Positions 1 through 8,302 of a DNA stretch of 64,000 nt are shown here, one piece after another. The position numbers were made by a program, and so were the translations under genes. How positions within the stretch are numbered: the first letter of the stretch is position 1; the number at the start of each line of letters is the position of its first letter. The stretch comes from CAZTTG01 sp964615935 (lineage in GTDB: Bacteria; Planctomycetota; UBA1135; GCA-002686595): contig CAZTTG010000003.1 in the NCBI GenBank assembly GCA_964615935.1, positions 81,047 through 145,046 on the forward strand. Direction: 5' to 3'. The notes beneath the pieces were generated by a model. The model saw only the letters and a list, made by a program, of their open reading frames with translations, had not been told where the DNA came from and made no database searches.

Positions 1-43
1 CCCGCGCGGGTCCGCGCCTGAGCGCGGCGCCCGCCCATGCCAT

Positions 44-1201
44 CTAGGGACCCACCGTGAACTCGATCGCGTCCGACAGGCCCACCCCCACCGGATCGAG
101 CGGGTCCAGGTACCAGAACTGACCCCAGGCCTGCGCGCCCACCGGCAGCAGGTTGGCGCCGTGGCCCTTCTGCATCCACTGGTTGAAGTCGATGGCCAGG
201 GTCCCCGAGCAGTCGGCCGGGGGCGGGTTCCCGCCGGTGTTCTGCACCGCCGTTCGCCTCAGGGGCGGCAGGACGCACAACACCCCTCCCTGGAAGGTCA
301 GGTTGAGCCGGCCGCTCAGGCCGTAGAAGAACATCCCGGTCTTGTTGTTGACGAGGTTGGCCGCGCGGATGTCGAAGGGGCCCGCGTTGGAGACGCTGGG
401 AGCGCCGAGGTGCGCGACGGCCGGGACGCAGCCCTGCGAGTTGAGCTTGGCGGTGCAGTAGATCACGCCCCCGCACTGCACCGTCGCGCCGGGGTTCTGG
501 TAGAGGTACGAGACCTCCGCCGCCGTCAACGCCCCGTCGTACACCTGGATGTCGTCCAGGTGCCCGTCGAACCACTCGGTCGCGCCCTGCAGCGTGGCGA
601 TGAACCACCTGGTTCCAGAGGGCCCGGACTGGGAGGCGCCGACCACCGTGCTGATGGGCTGCCCGTCGACGTAGAAGGTCACGTCGAAGCTGGCGTCGAA
701 GACGCAGGCGACGTGAGTCCAGGTGCCCGGGGTGATGCTCCCCCCGCCCATGTAGTCCTGGATGCCGCGAGTGGTGAAGAGGAGCTGGTCATAGTAGAAA
801 CCGAACTCCCAGCTCGACTCGTTGCCGAAGATGCGGTGGAAGCCCACGAGCTGGTCCGGGTTGACCCAGGCGCTGACCGACAGCTCGCTGCGCATCCCGG
901 TCAAGGGGGGTCCATCGACCACCCAGGCGTGGTCGCCGGCGCCGTCGAAGTCGATCGAGGTGCCCGTCCCGGCTGCGGCGCCGGGGGCGCCCAGGACCGG
1001 AATGCCGCCGACGGTCATGTCCAGGCCGTTCCCCGAGGAGTCCGACAGCTTGCCTCCGGCGGTCTCGTCCAGCCGGTAGTGCGCCACCAGCTGGGGCTTG
1101 CAGGGCCCGGTCGCCGATGCCAGCGGTGACAGGCACAGGGCCGAGAGCGCCGCGGCCCAGGCCCTACCTCGCCTTCGCTCGTCTCTTCCGATCTTGCTCA
1201 T
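44..1201 (-). CDS. Secreted LamG-domain protein with four-Cys C-terminal module (copy 1)
   Basis: Predicted exported protein of 385 residues. A basic N-terminus and a hydrophobic stretch at about residues 12-30 form a signal peptide. Residues about 38-240 are a LamG/concanavalin-like jelly roll: DSSGNGLD near residue 54, SVSAWV, the VDGQPI turn and the closing HLDDIQVYDGALTAAEV strand. The last 138 residues (44-460 of the window), starting YCTAKLNSQGC, are an unnamed four-cysteine module also found in three other proteins here. A paralogue lies 45 bp upstream on the same strand, so the two are probably co-transcribed. By family analogy it binds carbohydrate or cell surface; the ligand is unknown. 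No strong ribosome-binding site is visible before the ATG, so the start is moderately certain. Confidence 0.85.
   Translation of the reverse strand: MSKIGRDERRRGRAWAAALSALCLSPLASATGPCKPQLVAHYRLDETAGGKLSDSSGNGLDMTVGGIPVLGAPGAAAGTGTSIDFDGAGDHAWVVDGPPLTGMRSELSVSAWVNPDQLVGFHRIFGNESSWEFGFYYDQLLFTTRGIQDYMGGGSITPGTWTHVACVFDASFDVTFYVDGQPISTVVGASQSGPSGTRWFIATLQGATEWFDGHLDDIQVYDGALTAAEVSYLYQNPGATVQCGGVIYCTAKLNSQGCVPAVAHLGAPSVSNAGPFDIRAANLVNNKTGMFFYGLSGRLNLTFQGGVLCVLPPLRRTAVQNTGGNPPPADCSGTLAIDFNQWMQKGHGANLLPVGAQAWGQFWYLDPLDPVGVGLSDAIEFTVGP
137..211. repeat. 75-bp block identical to 1340-1414
   Basis: Direct repeat inside the C-terminal modules of the two tandem LamG genes. The block is identical over 75 bases to 1340-1414, and the flanks stay about 85-90% similar over the rest of the module. 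It is long enough to support recombination or gene conversion between the two genes. Confidence 0.9.
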
Positions 1202-1246
1202 CTCGTCATTCCGCGCCAGGGCGCCGCCCGTCGAGCCGAGGCTCGA

Positions 1247-2392
1247 TCAGGGTCCCACCGTGAATTCGATCGCGTTCGAGAGACCCACCCCGAACGGATC
1301 GAGCGGGTCCAGGTACCAGAACTGCCCCCAGGCCTGCGTGCCCACCGGCAGCAGGTTGGCGCCGTGGCCCTTCTGCATCCACTGGTTGAAGTCGATGGCC
1401 AGGGTCCCCGAGCAATCGGCCGGGGGCGGATTGCCGCCGGTCCCCTGCACCATTGTCCGCTTCAAGGGCGGCAGGACGCACAGCACCCCTCCCTGGAAGG
1501 CCAGGTTGAGCCGACCGCTCAGGCCGTAGAAGAACATCCCGCTCTTGTTGTTGATGAGGTCGAAGGCGCTGACGTCGAAGGGACCCGCATTCGAGGCGCT
1601 GGGGGCGCCGCTGGCGACGATCGCCGGCGTGCAGGCCTGCGAGTTGAGCTTGCCGGTGCAGTAGGTCTTCTGGGCGCACGGCGCCGTCGATCCCGGATTC
1701 TGGACCATGTACAGGATCTGCGCCGCCGAGAGGGAGCCCTCGTACACCTGCAGATCGTCCAGCTCCCCGTCGAGCCACTCGATCGTCCCGGCGTAGGTGC
1801 CCACGAACCAGTCCTGGACCGGGGGGTTGGCCGGCGCCCCGCCGGCCACGAAGCCGATCGGCTGACCGTCGACGTAGAACATCACGTCGAAGTTGGCGTC
1901 GAAGACCGCCGCCACGTGGGCCCAGACGTCGGCCTGTAGGTTGCCGGCGGTGACGTAGTCCTTGACGGTGCGGGTGGTGAAGACCAGCCCGGTGCCGTCC
2001 AGGCCGAAGGTCCAGCTCCCGTCGTTGCCGAACACCCGGCGCCGCCCCCCCAGGACATCCGGCCGCACCCAGGCGCAGACCGACAGGTCGCTGCGCAGGT
2101 TGGTCAGGGGCGGCGCGTCGGTCACCGTCCCGCGATCGTCGACGCCGTCGAGCTCCACCGAGGCTCCGGTCGCCGCCGAGACCCCGGGGCCGCCCAGGAC
2201 GGGACCTCCCAGCCATTGCCCGTCGAGGCCGTTGCCGGAGGAGTCGGCGAAGCTCGCCCCCGCGGCCTCGTCGAAGCCGTAGCGCGCCACCAGATCGGGA
2301 CAGCTCCCCTGGCCCGTCGCAGCCCCGGTGAGCAGCATCGCGGCCAGCAGGACCGCCCCCGGTCGATTCCACGAACGTCCGGTCTGTCGCAT
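1247..2392 (-). CDS. Secreted LamG-domain protein with four-Cys C-terminal module (copy 2)
   Basis: Tandem paralogue of the downstream LamG gene, 381 residues. A signal peptide covers about residues 1-29 (hydrophobic VLLAAMLLTGAATGQG). The LamG fold spans about residues 32-235 with DSSGNGLD, SVCAWVRPD, YVDGQPIGF and ELDDLQVYEGSLSAAQI. The C-terminal 138 residues repeat the four-cysteine module. Its DNA is far more similar between the two copies than the LamG part: positions 137-211 and 1340-1414 are identical over 75 bases. This implies recent duplication with diversification of the lectin half, or gene conversion in the tail. No catalytic residues are apparent; an extracellular binding role is inferred. 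Confidence 0.85.
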   Translation of the reverse strand: MRQTGRSWNRPGAVLLAAMLLTGAATGQGSCPDLVARYGFDEAAGASFADSSGNGLDGQWLGGPVLGGPGVSAATGASVELDGVDDRGTVTDAPPLTNLRSDLSVCAWVRPDVLGGRRRVFGNDGSWTFGLDGTGLVFTTRTVKDYVTAGNLQADVWAHVAAVFDANFDVMFYVDGQPIGFVAGGAPANPPVQDWFVGTYAGTIEWLDGELDDLQVYEGSLSAAQILYMVQNPGSTAPCAQKTYCTGKLNSQACTPAIVASGAPSASNAGPFDVSAFDLINNKSGMFFYGLSGRLNLAFQGGVLCVLPPLKRTMVQGTGGNPPPADCSGTLAIDFNQWMQKGHGANLLPVGTQAWGQFWYLDPLDPFGVGLSNAIEFTVGP

Positions 2393-2476
2393 CGCCAGCA
2401 GCCTCTCCGGTTTCGGTCCGTCTCGACTATACCCAAGCCCTCGGAATCCCGCACCCCCGACCGGGACCGGCCCGGC

Positions 2477-4894
2477 TCAGCGCCCCTCCAGGATCTGGAT
2501 CTCGCTGAAGCCCACCGCGTCGCTGCCCACCAGGCGATCGCGCGAGCCGAGGATCCGGAGCTCGAGCTGGGAGAGCTTCTCGGTGCGCTCGAAGACCAGC
2601 TCCGTCTTGCGCATGGGATCGGCGTTCATCTCGACCTCCAGGACCTTGCGCCGGTTGAGCACCACCCGGACCCGCGCCGGGCGCGGAGCGGCGCGGTGCG
2701 TCGCGCGCGGCCGGGCGTGGGTGAGCAGGAGGCGGTCGGCCTTGAGCCGCTGGCTGAAGGTCAGCCGGATCCAGGGCTCCGCGTCGTCCAGCGCGCAGTG
2801 CCAGCGGGTGGCGTAGCTCCCGTCGATGGCCCGATCGGCCTTCTGCCCACCGCCGTGGTGGGAGGAGGCCATGACCCGGACCCGGCCCCGGACGATCCGG
2901 TTCCTCTCCCGGTCGAGAGGGTAGCGCAGGGTCTCGGGATCCAGGGCCGCCTCGACCCGCAGCTTCAGCTCGGGCGAGGCCACCACCACCGGCTCGGGCT
3001 CGAAGCCCTCCTCGCGCGGAGGGGCGAGCGCGTGCACCCGCGCCACCACGGCCCACTCCCCGGCGCTGGGGAAGGTGTGCTGCGCGGCGAAGCGATGCTG
3101 GCCGGCGGGACGCGCGGGGTTGCCGGCGCAGACGCGTACGATCTGCTCGGGGCCGCCCAGCTCCAGGTGGCGGACGGCGAACTCCACGCGCTCGATGCGC
3201 AGCCCGCGGCCCTCCTCTCCGGGCCACTCCAGGCGGGCCAGGAGGTCCTTCGAGAAGCCGCTGATCCACACCGCCACCGGCGCCTCCCCGGTGGCCCGCA
3301 GCATCACCTCGGCGTCGGCCTCGGCGGTCTCGCGGACCCTCCCTCCCGCCCCCGAGCCGCCGCTGGTGGGCGCGGTGGCGCGCCGCAGGAAGAGCAGCGC
3401 CAGCAGCGTGTCCACCATCGGGTCCTTGCCCGCCTGGGTCGCGGTCCACGAGCCGTCCTCCGCCTGGGCCCCCACCAGGTACTCCGCCCCGTCCCAGTAC
3501 CAGTTGATGCCGCCCAGGATGTCGAGCCCCAGCAGGCTGCCGACGCGCTCGATGCCGTAGACATGAAAGTAGTGGTGGGCGTTGTGGCCCGGGTTCCCCC
3601 CCCAGGTCATGTTGTGGTCGAGCCAGGCCAGGGCCGAGCGGCGCGCCATGGCGCTCTTCTGGCGGTACTTGACCGCGATCTCGCGCCCCAGGGCCTGCTC
3701 GCACATCGCCAGCACGGAGATGCCGGCGGTGGTCATGGATCCGCTCGGGGCGTGGCCCGGCCGGTAGCCGAAACCCGCCGCGTCCACCCGGCCGCCGGTG
3801 AAGGCGGTCACCTCGCTCTTGCCGCTCAGGCACTCCAGGGCTCCGCGCATCAGGGCGTGCCAGGCCCGCGGCGGCACCCGCGCGCCCGCCTTCTCGGCCG
3901 CTCGCAGCGCCAGGGCCACGAAGAGGCTGTTGGAGATGTCGCTGGGCAGGTAGTGGCCGGCGGGGTGCGTGGGGTAGGCCCAGCGGCCGCTGCTCTCCTG
4001 CCAGGAGACCAGCTCGTCCAGGCACTCCTCGAGCCGGGCGGTGTGGTCCGGGTCGCCCAGCTCGGCCAGGGCCAGGATGACGCACGCGAGGGAGTAGGTG
4101 AACTGCGGCGGTTCCGCCCGCAGGTAGGCCACCGCCCGTCGGATGGCCGGGTGATCGCGCCGCAGGCCGCACTTCAGGAGCGCGTAGGTGGCGAAGGCGG
4201 TGTAGCCGCTGCCGTACTCGGGACGGTCGCCCCAGGAGCCGTCGAGGTATTGCAGGGGCAGGAGGTACTCGACGCCCCGGTCTATGGCCGCGTCGATGGC
4301 CGGCTGCGGGAACTTCGACCACGGGACCATCTGGAAGGCCCATTGGCCGTTGCCATTGGCCACCTTGACCATCAGGTGGTTGACCCCGGAGCGCAGCGAG
4401 AGGATCAGGCTGTGGTCCTTCGTGTCCAGCCCGCGCGCCACGGCCCGGTCCAGGATCAGCTCACCGTTCAACCACAGGCGCACGCAGTCGTCGCTCCCCA
4501 GGTTGATGGGCACCTCCCGGGCCCGGGTGGTCTGCACGACTCGATACAGATAGGCCACCGCCTCGTCGCTCCAGCGCTCCACCCCCTCGGGCGCCTCGAG
4601 CACCTGCGCGAACTCGATCGGGCCGACGTCCAGCGCCCGGCCCGGCTCGACCGCCAGGGGCTTCCATGCGATCCGGGCTCCGCCCTTGCCCCGGTAGACC
4701 CTCTCCAGATCGGGCCCCTCGAAGCCCGGCTCCATGGTCTTGAGGGTCTCCTCCACCGAGTAGGGACGGCTGACGTCGCCGCTCCCCTGGGGGTGGTCGT
4801 AGGGACCCAGGACCCACCAGGGGCCCCACTCCTGGGCGACCGTCGGTGAGGTCAGGCAGAGCGCGAGTATCGCAGCCAGAGGGAGTCGCATCAT
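2477..4894 (-). CDS. Secreted alpha/alpha-toroid (prenyltransferase/squalene-oxidase repeat) protein
   Basis: 805-residue exported protein with a signal peptide at residues 1-20 (LPLAAILALCLTSPTVAQ). Residues about 120-190 look like a galactose-binding or PA14-type beta domain (DDCVRLWLNGELILDRAV). Residues about 200-490 carry repeated helical hairpins with QW-like motifs (LPLQYLDGSWGD, VGAQAEDGSWTAT, SWQESSGRWAYPT) typical of squalene-cyclase/prenyltransferase toroids. The C-terminal roughly 150 residues (DRAIDGSYATRWH) resemble an F5/8-type or NPCBM carbohydrate-binding domain. No DxDD cyclase acid motif is evident, so a terpene cyclase activity is unlikely; a structural or glycan-binding surface protein is more probable. 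The gene diverges from the transporter at 5072 across 177 bp. Confidence 0.8.
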   Translation of the reverse strand: MMRLPLAAILALCLTSPTVAQEWGPWWVLGPYDHPQGSGDVSRPYSVEETLKTMEPGFEGPDLERVYRGKGGARIAWKPLAVEPGRALDVGPIEFAQVLEAPEGVERWSDEAVAYLYRVVQTTRAREVPINLGSDDCVRLWLNGELILDRAVARGLDTKDHSLILSLRSGVNHLMVKVANGNGQWAFQMVPWSKFPQPAIDAAIDRGVEYLLPLQYLDGSWGDRPEYGSGYTAFATYALLKCGLRRDHPAIRRAVAYLRAEPPQFTYSLACVILALAELGDPDHTARLEECLDELVSWQESSGRWAYPTHPAGHYLPSDISNSLFVALALRAAEKAGARVPPRAWHALMRGALECLSGKSEVTAFTGGRVDAAGFGYRPGHAPSGSMTTAGISVLAMCEQALGREIAVKYRQKSAMARRSALAWLDHNMTWGGNPGHNAHHYFHVYGIERVGSLLGLDILGGINWYWDGAEYLVGAQAEDGSWTATQAGKDPMVDTLLALLFLRRATAPTSGGSGAGGRVRETAEADAEVMLRATGEAPVAVWISGFSKDLLARLEWPGEEGRGLRIERVEFAVRHLELGGPEQIVRVCAGNPARPAGQHRFAAQHTFPSAGEWAVVARVHALAPPREEGFEPEPVVVASPELKLRVEAALDPETLRYPLDRERNRIVRGRVRVMASSHHGGGQKADRAIDGSYATRWHCALDDAEPWIRLTFSQRLKADRLLLTHARPRATHRAAPRPARVRVVLNRRKVLEVEMNADPMRKTELVFERTEKLSQLELRILGSRDRLVGSDAVGFSEIQILEGR

Positions 4895-5071
4895 CGTGGT
4901 CCGGCGTGGCGCGGGCGCCCGATGGTACTCGATACTCCCCGGGCCGGGCAGCGCGCGGCGGGGACCTCCGGCCGGCGTGGGCTTCGCGCTTCATCCCGCG
5001 CGGAGCGGACAGTATCGTGGCCGCCTCCCGCATCGCCCGCCGACCCTCCCCTCAGCCCGGGAAGACCGCCG

Positions 5072-6406
5072 ATGGATCACAAAGCAGTCGGAACCCGCCT
5101 CTCGGTCATGATGTTCCTCCAGTTCTTCATCTGGGGGGCGTGGTACGTCACGGTGGGCAACTACATGAAGGCCCACGGCATGTTCGACCAGGTGTTCTGG
5201 GCGTACACGGTGGGCCCCATCGCCGCCATCATCTCGCCCTTCTTCCTGGGCCTGGTCGCCGACCGCTTCTTCGCCACCGAGCGCGTGCTGGGGGTCATGC
5301 ACCTCCTGGGTGGGGCGTCCATGTTCTGCGTCCCCCTGGCGGCGGAGGCCGGACCCAACGCGTTCATCGTCGTGCTCCTCTTCCACATGTTGTGCTACAT
5401 GCCGACGTTGGGCCTCACCAACACCCTGACCTTCCACAACATCGAGAACCAGGAGAAGCAGTTCCCCATCATCCGCGTCTTCGGGACCATCGGCTGGATC
5501 GCCGCCAACTGGGTGGTCTCCAAAGCCCTGCACGCGGACTCCGCCGCGGTGCAGTTCTACGTCACCGCCGCGGCCTGCGTGGGGCTGGGGCTGTTCAGCT
5601 TCACGCTGCCCCACACCCCGCCCCCGGCCAAGGGTAAGAAGGCCTCCCTGCGGGAAATCGTCGGGCTGGACGCGCTGCGGCTCCTGAAGCAGCCGGCCTT
5701 CGCGGTGTTCATCGTCTGCTCCTTCCTGATCTGCATCCCGCTGGCCGCCTACTACGCCTACGCCCCGGTCTACGCCGGCAAGATCGGCTTCGAGGATGTC
5801 GCCTTCAACATGTCCTTCGGGCAGGTCTCCGAGATCCTCTTCATGCTGGTGATGCCCCTGCTCTTCGCCCGCCTGGGCGTGAAGTACATGCTGCTGGTGG
5901 GGATGCTCGCCTGGGTGACGCGCTACGGGCTCTTCGCCGGCGCCGACGACGGCAACGTGGCCTGGATGGTCCTGATCGGGATCCTGCTCCACGGCATCTG
6001 CTACGACTTCTTCTTCGTGACCGGCTTCATCTACACCGACAAGAAGTGCACCCCCGAGATCCGCGGCCAGGCCCAGGGCTTCCTGGTGCTGGTCACCCAG
6101 GGGTTGGGGCTGGGGCTGGGAGCCCAGATCATCGGACGGGTCGTGGGCTCCAATAAGCCGCCGGAGGCTCAGGAGCTGGAGGCGCGGGCCATCGAGCTCT
6201 CCAAGCAGGCCTTCGCCGCAGAGGACCCGGCGGCGGCCGAGGCCCTGCACGCCCAGTCGGGCGAGCTCGCCGGTCAGGTCTCCCAGCTCATGGACTGGCA
6301 GACCATCTGGACGATCCCCTGCGTGGCCGCCGCCGCAGTCATGCTGCTCTTCCTCCTGCTCTTCTGGGACAAGAACAAGAAGGCCTCCGAGGCCGACCAG
6401 GCCTAG
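5072..6406 (+). CDS. Nucleoside:H+ symporter family MFS permease (NupG-like)
   Basis: 444-residue inner-membrane permease with about 12 hydrophobic helices. Family hallmarks of NupG/XapB-type nucleoside:proton symporters are present: LQFFIWGAWYVTVGNYM in helix 1, CYMPTLGLTNTL, FPIIRVFGTIGWI, FGQVSEILFMLVMPLL and CYDFFFVTGFIYTDK. A hydrophilic helical insert of about 45 residues (around residues 370-415, ELEARAIELSKQ) precedes the last helix, longer than I recall for the E. coli protein. The frame is open further upstream, but the homologous N-terminus begins at MDHKAV, so this ATG is chosen. It would import nucleosides or a related small molecule. It ends at a strong hairpin shared with the convergent Hsp20 genes. 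Confidence 0.9.
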   Translation: MDHKAVGTRLSVMMFLQFFIWGAWYVTVGNYMKAHGMFDQVFWAYTVGPIAAIISPFFLGLVADRFFATERVLGVMHLLGGASMFCVPLAAEAGPNAFIVVLLFHMLCYMPTLGLTNTLTFHNIENQEKQFPIIRVFGTIGWIAANWVVSKALHADSAAVQFYVTAAACVGLGLFSFTLPHTPPPAKGKKASLREIVGLDALRLLKQPAFAVFIVCSFLICIPLAAYYAYAPVYAGKIGFEDVAFNMSFGQVSEILFMLVMPLLFARLGVKYMLLVGMLAWVTRYGLFAGADDGNVAWMVLIGILLHGICYDFFFVTGFIYTDKKCTPEIRGQAQGFLVLVTQGLGLGLGAQIIGRVVGSNKPPEAQELEARAIELSKQAFAAEDPAAAEALHAQSGELAGQVSQLMDWQTIWTIPCVAAAAVMLLFLLLFWDKNKKASEADQA

Positions 6407-6422
6407 CCGCCCCGGCACGAAA

Positions 6423-6461
6423 GGACCCGCGCACCCCCTCCGAGCCGGGGTACGCGGGTCC
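6423..6461. terminator. Bidirectional hairpin terminator between permease and hsp20 operon
   Basis: Nine-base perfect arms (6423-6431 and 6453-6461), then one mismatch and a four-base GC inner stem. It lies between two convergent stop codons (6406 and 6492). There is no U-run on either side, as is common at this GC content. Confidence 0.7.
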
Positions 6462-6491
6462 GTTGGTTCCTGCCCGCCGCGCGGAGTCGGC

Positions 6492-6881
6492 CTACCTCGC
6501 CATCACCTCGATGAGCTGGCGGGCGGGCCGCTTCTTGGGCATCTCGAGCTCCAGCACGCCGTGGCGCACCGAGGCGCGGATGGCCTCCTGGTCGATCTCG
6601 TCGCTCAGTCGGAAGGAGCGCTCGAAGTCGCCCACCTCGAACTCGAGCCGGCTGAGCGAGTAGCCCTCGGGCAGCGTGGAATCGACGCGGCCGCGGAGGG
6701 TCAGCACGTTCTTCTCCAGGCTGACCTCGACGGATTCCTCGTCCACGCCGGGCATGTCGGCCCGCAGCCGGATCATCTCGGGGGTCTCGACGATGTCGCT
6801 GGCCGGCATGAAGACCGCCAGCTCGCGCTTCTCCTCGGCCTTCGCGACCTCGACGCTTTCGACGTTCGGTTTCTCGTTCAT
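6492..6881 (-). CDS. Hsp20/alpha-crystallin small heat-shock protein
   Basis: 129-residue small heat-shock chaperone that would bind unfolding cytoplasmic proteins. The alpha-crystallin domain runs from about residue 33 (MIRLRADMPGVDEESVEVSL) through VLTLRGRV to HGVLELEMPKK. The C-terminal LIEV carries the IxI/V anchor motif that bridges dimers in larger assemblies. The ATG follows an AGGAGG ribosome site that overlaps the end of the upstream hsp20 gene; the intergenic gap is only 13 bp, so the two are an operon and probably form mixed or functionally divided complexes. Confidence 0.93.
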   Translation of the reverse strand: MNEKPNVESVEVAKAEEKRELAVFMPASDIVETPEMIRLRADMPGVDEESVEVSLEKNVLTLRGRVDSTLPEGYSLSRLEFEVGDFERSFRLSDEIDQEAIRASVRHGVLELEMPKKRPARQLIEVMAR

Positions 6882-6894
6882 GTCTGGCCTCCTG

Positions 6895-7323
6895 TCAGCT
6901 GGCGCGGACGGCGATCTTGCGGGGCTGGTCCTCGGGAGAGCGCGGGAGCCGCACCTCGAGCACTCCGCGCCGGTAGCTGGCCTCCACGCCCTCGGGAGAG
7001 ACCTCGAAGGGGAGCTGGACGCGGCGCGCGAAGGCCCTGAGGTCGCGCTCGCTGCGCTGGCGTACCTCGCCCTCTCCCACCTCCTCGGCCGGCCGCTCGC
7101 CGCGGAGGCGGAGGGTGTCGCCCTGCACGGAGAGCTCGATCTCCTCGGGAACCAGGCCGGGGATCTCGGCGCGCACCAGGGCGCCCTCCTCCCCGATCCA
7201 CACGTTCACGGGCGGAAAGCCCGGGCGCTGCCGGCGGCCGGGCCTCTCGAGGAGCCCGGACTGCAGCCGACGGAGCTCGCGCCAGGGATTCCAGTCGTCT
7301 CGTATCCGGTTCGACCAGTACAT
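6895..7323 (-). CDS. Hsp20/alpha-crystallin small heat-shock protein (operon leader)
   Basis: 142-residue Hsp20 homologue, first gene of a two-gene unit. The N-terminal arm is aromatic and basic (MYWSNRIRDDWNPWRELRRL). The crystallin domain runs from about residue 46 (LVRAEIPGLVPEEIELSVQGD) to RRGVLEVRLP, and KIAV near the end is an IxV anchor. The frame is open upstream, but GGAGGT five bases before the ATG at 7323 fixes this start. The roughly 220 bp upstream hold no convincing CIRCE element or heat-shock sigma promoter that I can see. The two paralogues differ clearly, so the duplication is old. Confidence 0.92.
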   Translation of the reverse strand: MYWSNRIRDDWNPWRELRRLQSGLLERPGRRQRPGFPPVNVWIGEEGALVRAEIPGLVPEEIELSVQGDTLRLRGERPAEEVGEGEVRQRSERDLRAFARRVQLPFEVSPEGVEASYRRGVLEVRLPRSPEDQPRKIAVRAS

Positions 7324-7543
7324 CGCGTACCTCCGCGGTTCTCGTTCTCTGAGGTTCGGGCCCGCCCGGCCCCCCGGTCCTGCCTGGGAGCTCGGGGCCC
7401 ACCCCGGAAGAGCAAACGCGGTGCCAGGCCGCGGAGGACGCCTGAAGGCCCGTCCGGGGGTGTCCCGGCGCGAGATCATGCCGATCTGGCACTCCGGGCG
7501 GCCAATATGGCCGGCTCATCCGCCGTGGGTCTGCCGGCCCTGA

Positions 7544-8143
7544 TCAGGGCTCCAGGGACACGTCCCAGTAGCTCTCGCTGACGAAACGCTCCCAGGACTG
7601 CCGCACCCGGCCGACGGGCACCTCCAGGGCCGGGGTCCACCTGGGCCGCGTGGGCCGGTTGAGCAGCCTCAGCCCGGCCTCCGAGGGCAGGCGGTCGCCC
7701 TTCTTGCGGTTGCAGTCGAGGCACGCCAGGGCGCAGTTCTCCCAGGTGCTGCGCCCGCCCCGCGAGCGGGGCACCAGGTGGTCGATCGAGAGCTCCGCCG
7801 TCCCCGGCCGGGCTCCACAGTACTGGCAGGTGTTCCTGTCCCGGCGGTAGAGGTTGCGGCGCGTGAAGGTGACCGTCTGGCTGGGCATCCCGTCGTAGCG
7901 GGTCAGGACGATGACCTCGGGGATGCGGATGCGCAGGCGGACGGTCCGGACGCAGGGCTCCTCGGGGGGAACCGCCAGGTCCGCCCAGGACTCGAAGCCG
8001 TGCACCTCGTAGGTCTCCGGACGGATGGCCTGGGCGGCCCCGCTGAAGACGAGCGCGAGCGCCTTGCGCACCGACGTCGTGGCGATGGCCGTCCACGACC
8101 GGTTGAGCACGAGGGCGGGCTGTGACAGGACGCTCGCGGACAT
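7544..8143 (-). CDS. HNH endonuclease domain protein
   Basis: 199-residue protein with a C-terminal HNH nuclease fold: a zinc-ribbon pair C106-xx-C109, the DH pair at residues 121-122, N136 and a second CxxC at 141-144, followed by NRKKGD. The N-terminal roughly 95 residues (ALVLNRSWTAIATTSVRKALALVFSG) are conserved in a widespread bacterial group of stand-alone HNH proteins of unknown role. This solitary type is generally chromosomal and not part of a restriction system; no methylase or McrBC-like partner is nearby. It is monocistronic by context, and its biological substrate is unknown. Confidence 0.85.
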   Translation of the reverse strand: MSASVLSQPALVLNRSWTAIATTSVRKALALVFSGAAQAIRPETYEVHGFESWADLAVPPEEPCVRTVRLRIRIPEVIVLTRYDGMPSQTVTFTRRNLYRRDRNTCQYCGARPGTAELSIDHLVPRSRGGRSTWENCALACLDCNRKKGDRLPSEAGLRLLNRPTRPRWTPALEVPVGRVRQSWERFVSESYWDVSLEP

Positions 8144-8302
8144 CCGGATTCCTCGGGGGCTCGGCGGAGCGAGGAAGGCGCTCCTGCTCCCCAGTTTACG
8201 CCAGCTGCGCTCGTTGTGCCGCCGGCGCTCCCTCGTAAATGACCGGCAGGGAGCGGGGACCGCGTGCGCGCCCCGCGGCGCGGCCCCGTCCCGGCCCGCG
8301 GC

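Noticed and set aside
2216..4849. Long open frame antisense to the toroid protein gene, and similar ones at 25578-29462 and 34989-40877
   Set aside because: They are Arg/Pro/Gly/His-rich, lack recognisable motifs, and lie opposite or out of frame with clearly conserved genes; at this GC content stops are rare in such frames.
2477..4894. Terpene or hopanoid cyclase
   Set aside because: Signal peptide, absence of DxDD and added beta domains argue against it.
4922..5071. Fifty-codon upstream extension of the nucleoside permease
   Set aside because: The extension is compositionally unlike a membrane protein; family similarity begins at MDHKAV (5072).
7324..7543. CIRCE or heat-shock sigma promoter before the hsp20 pair
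   Set aside because: No TTAGCACTC inverted repeat or convincing CTTGAA/CCCCAT pair in this region.
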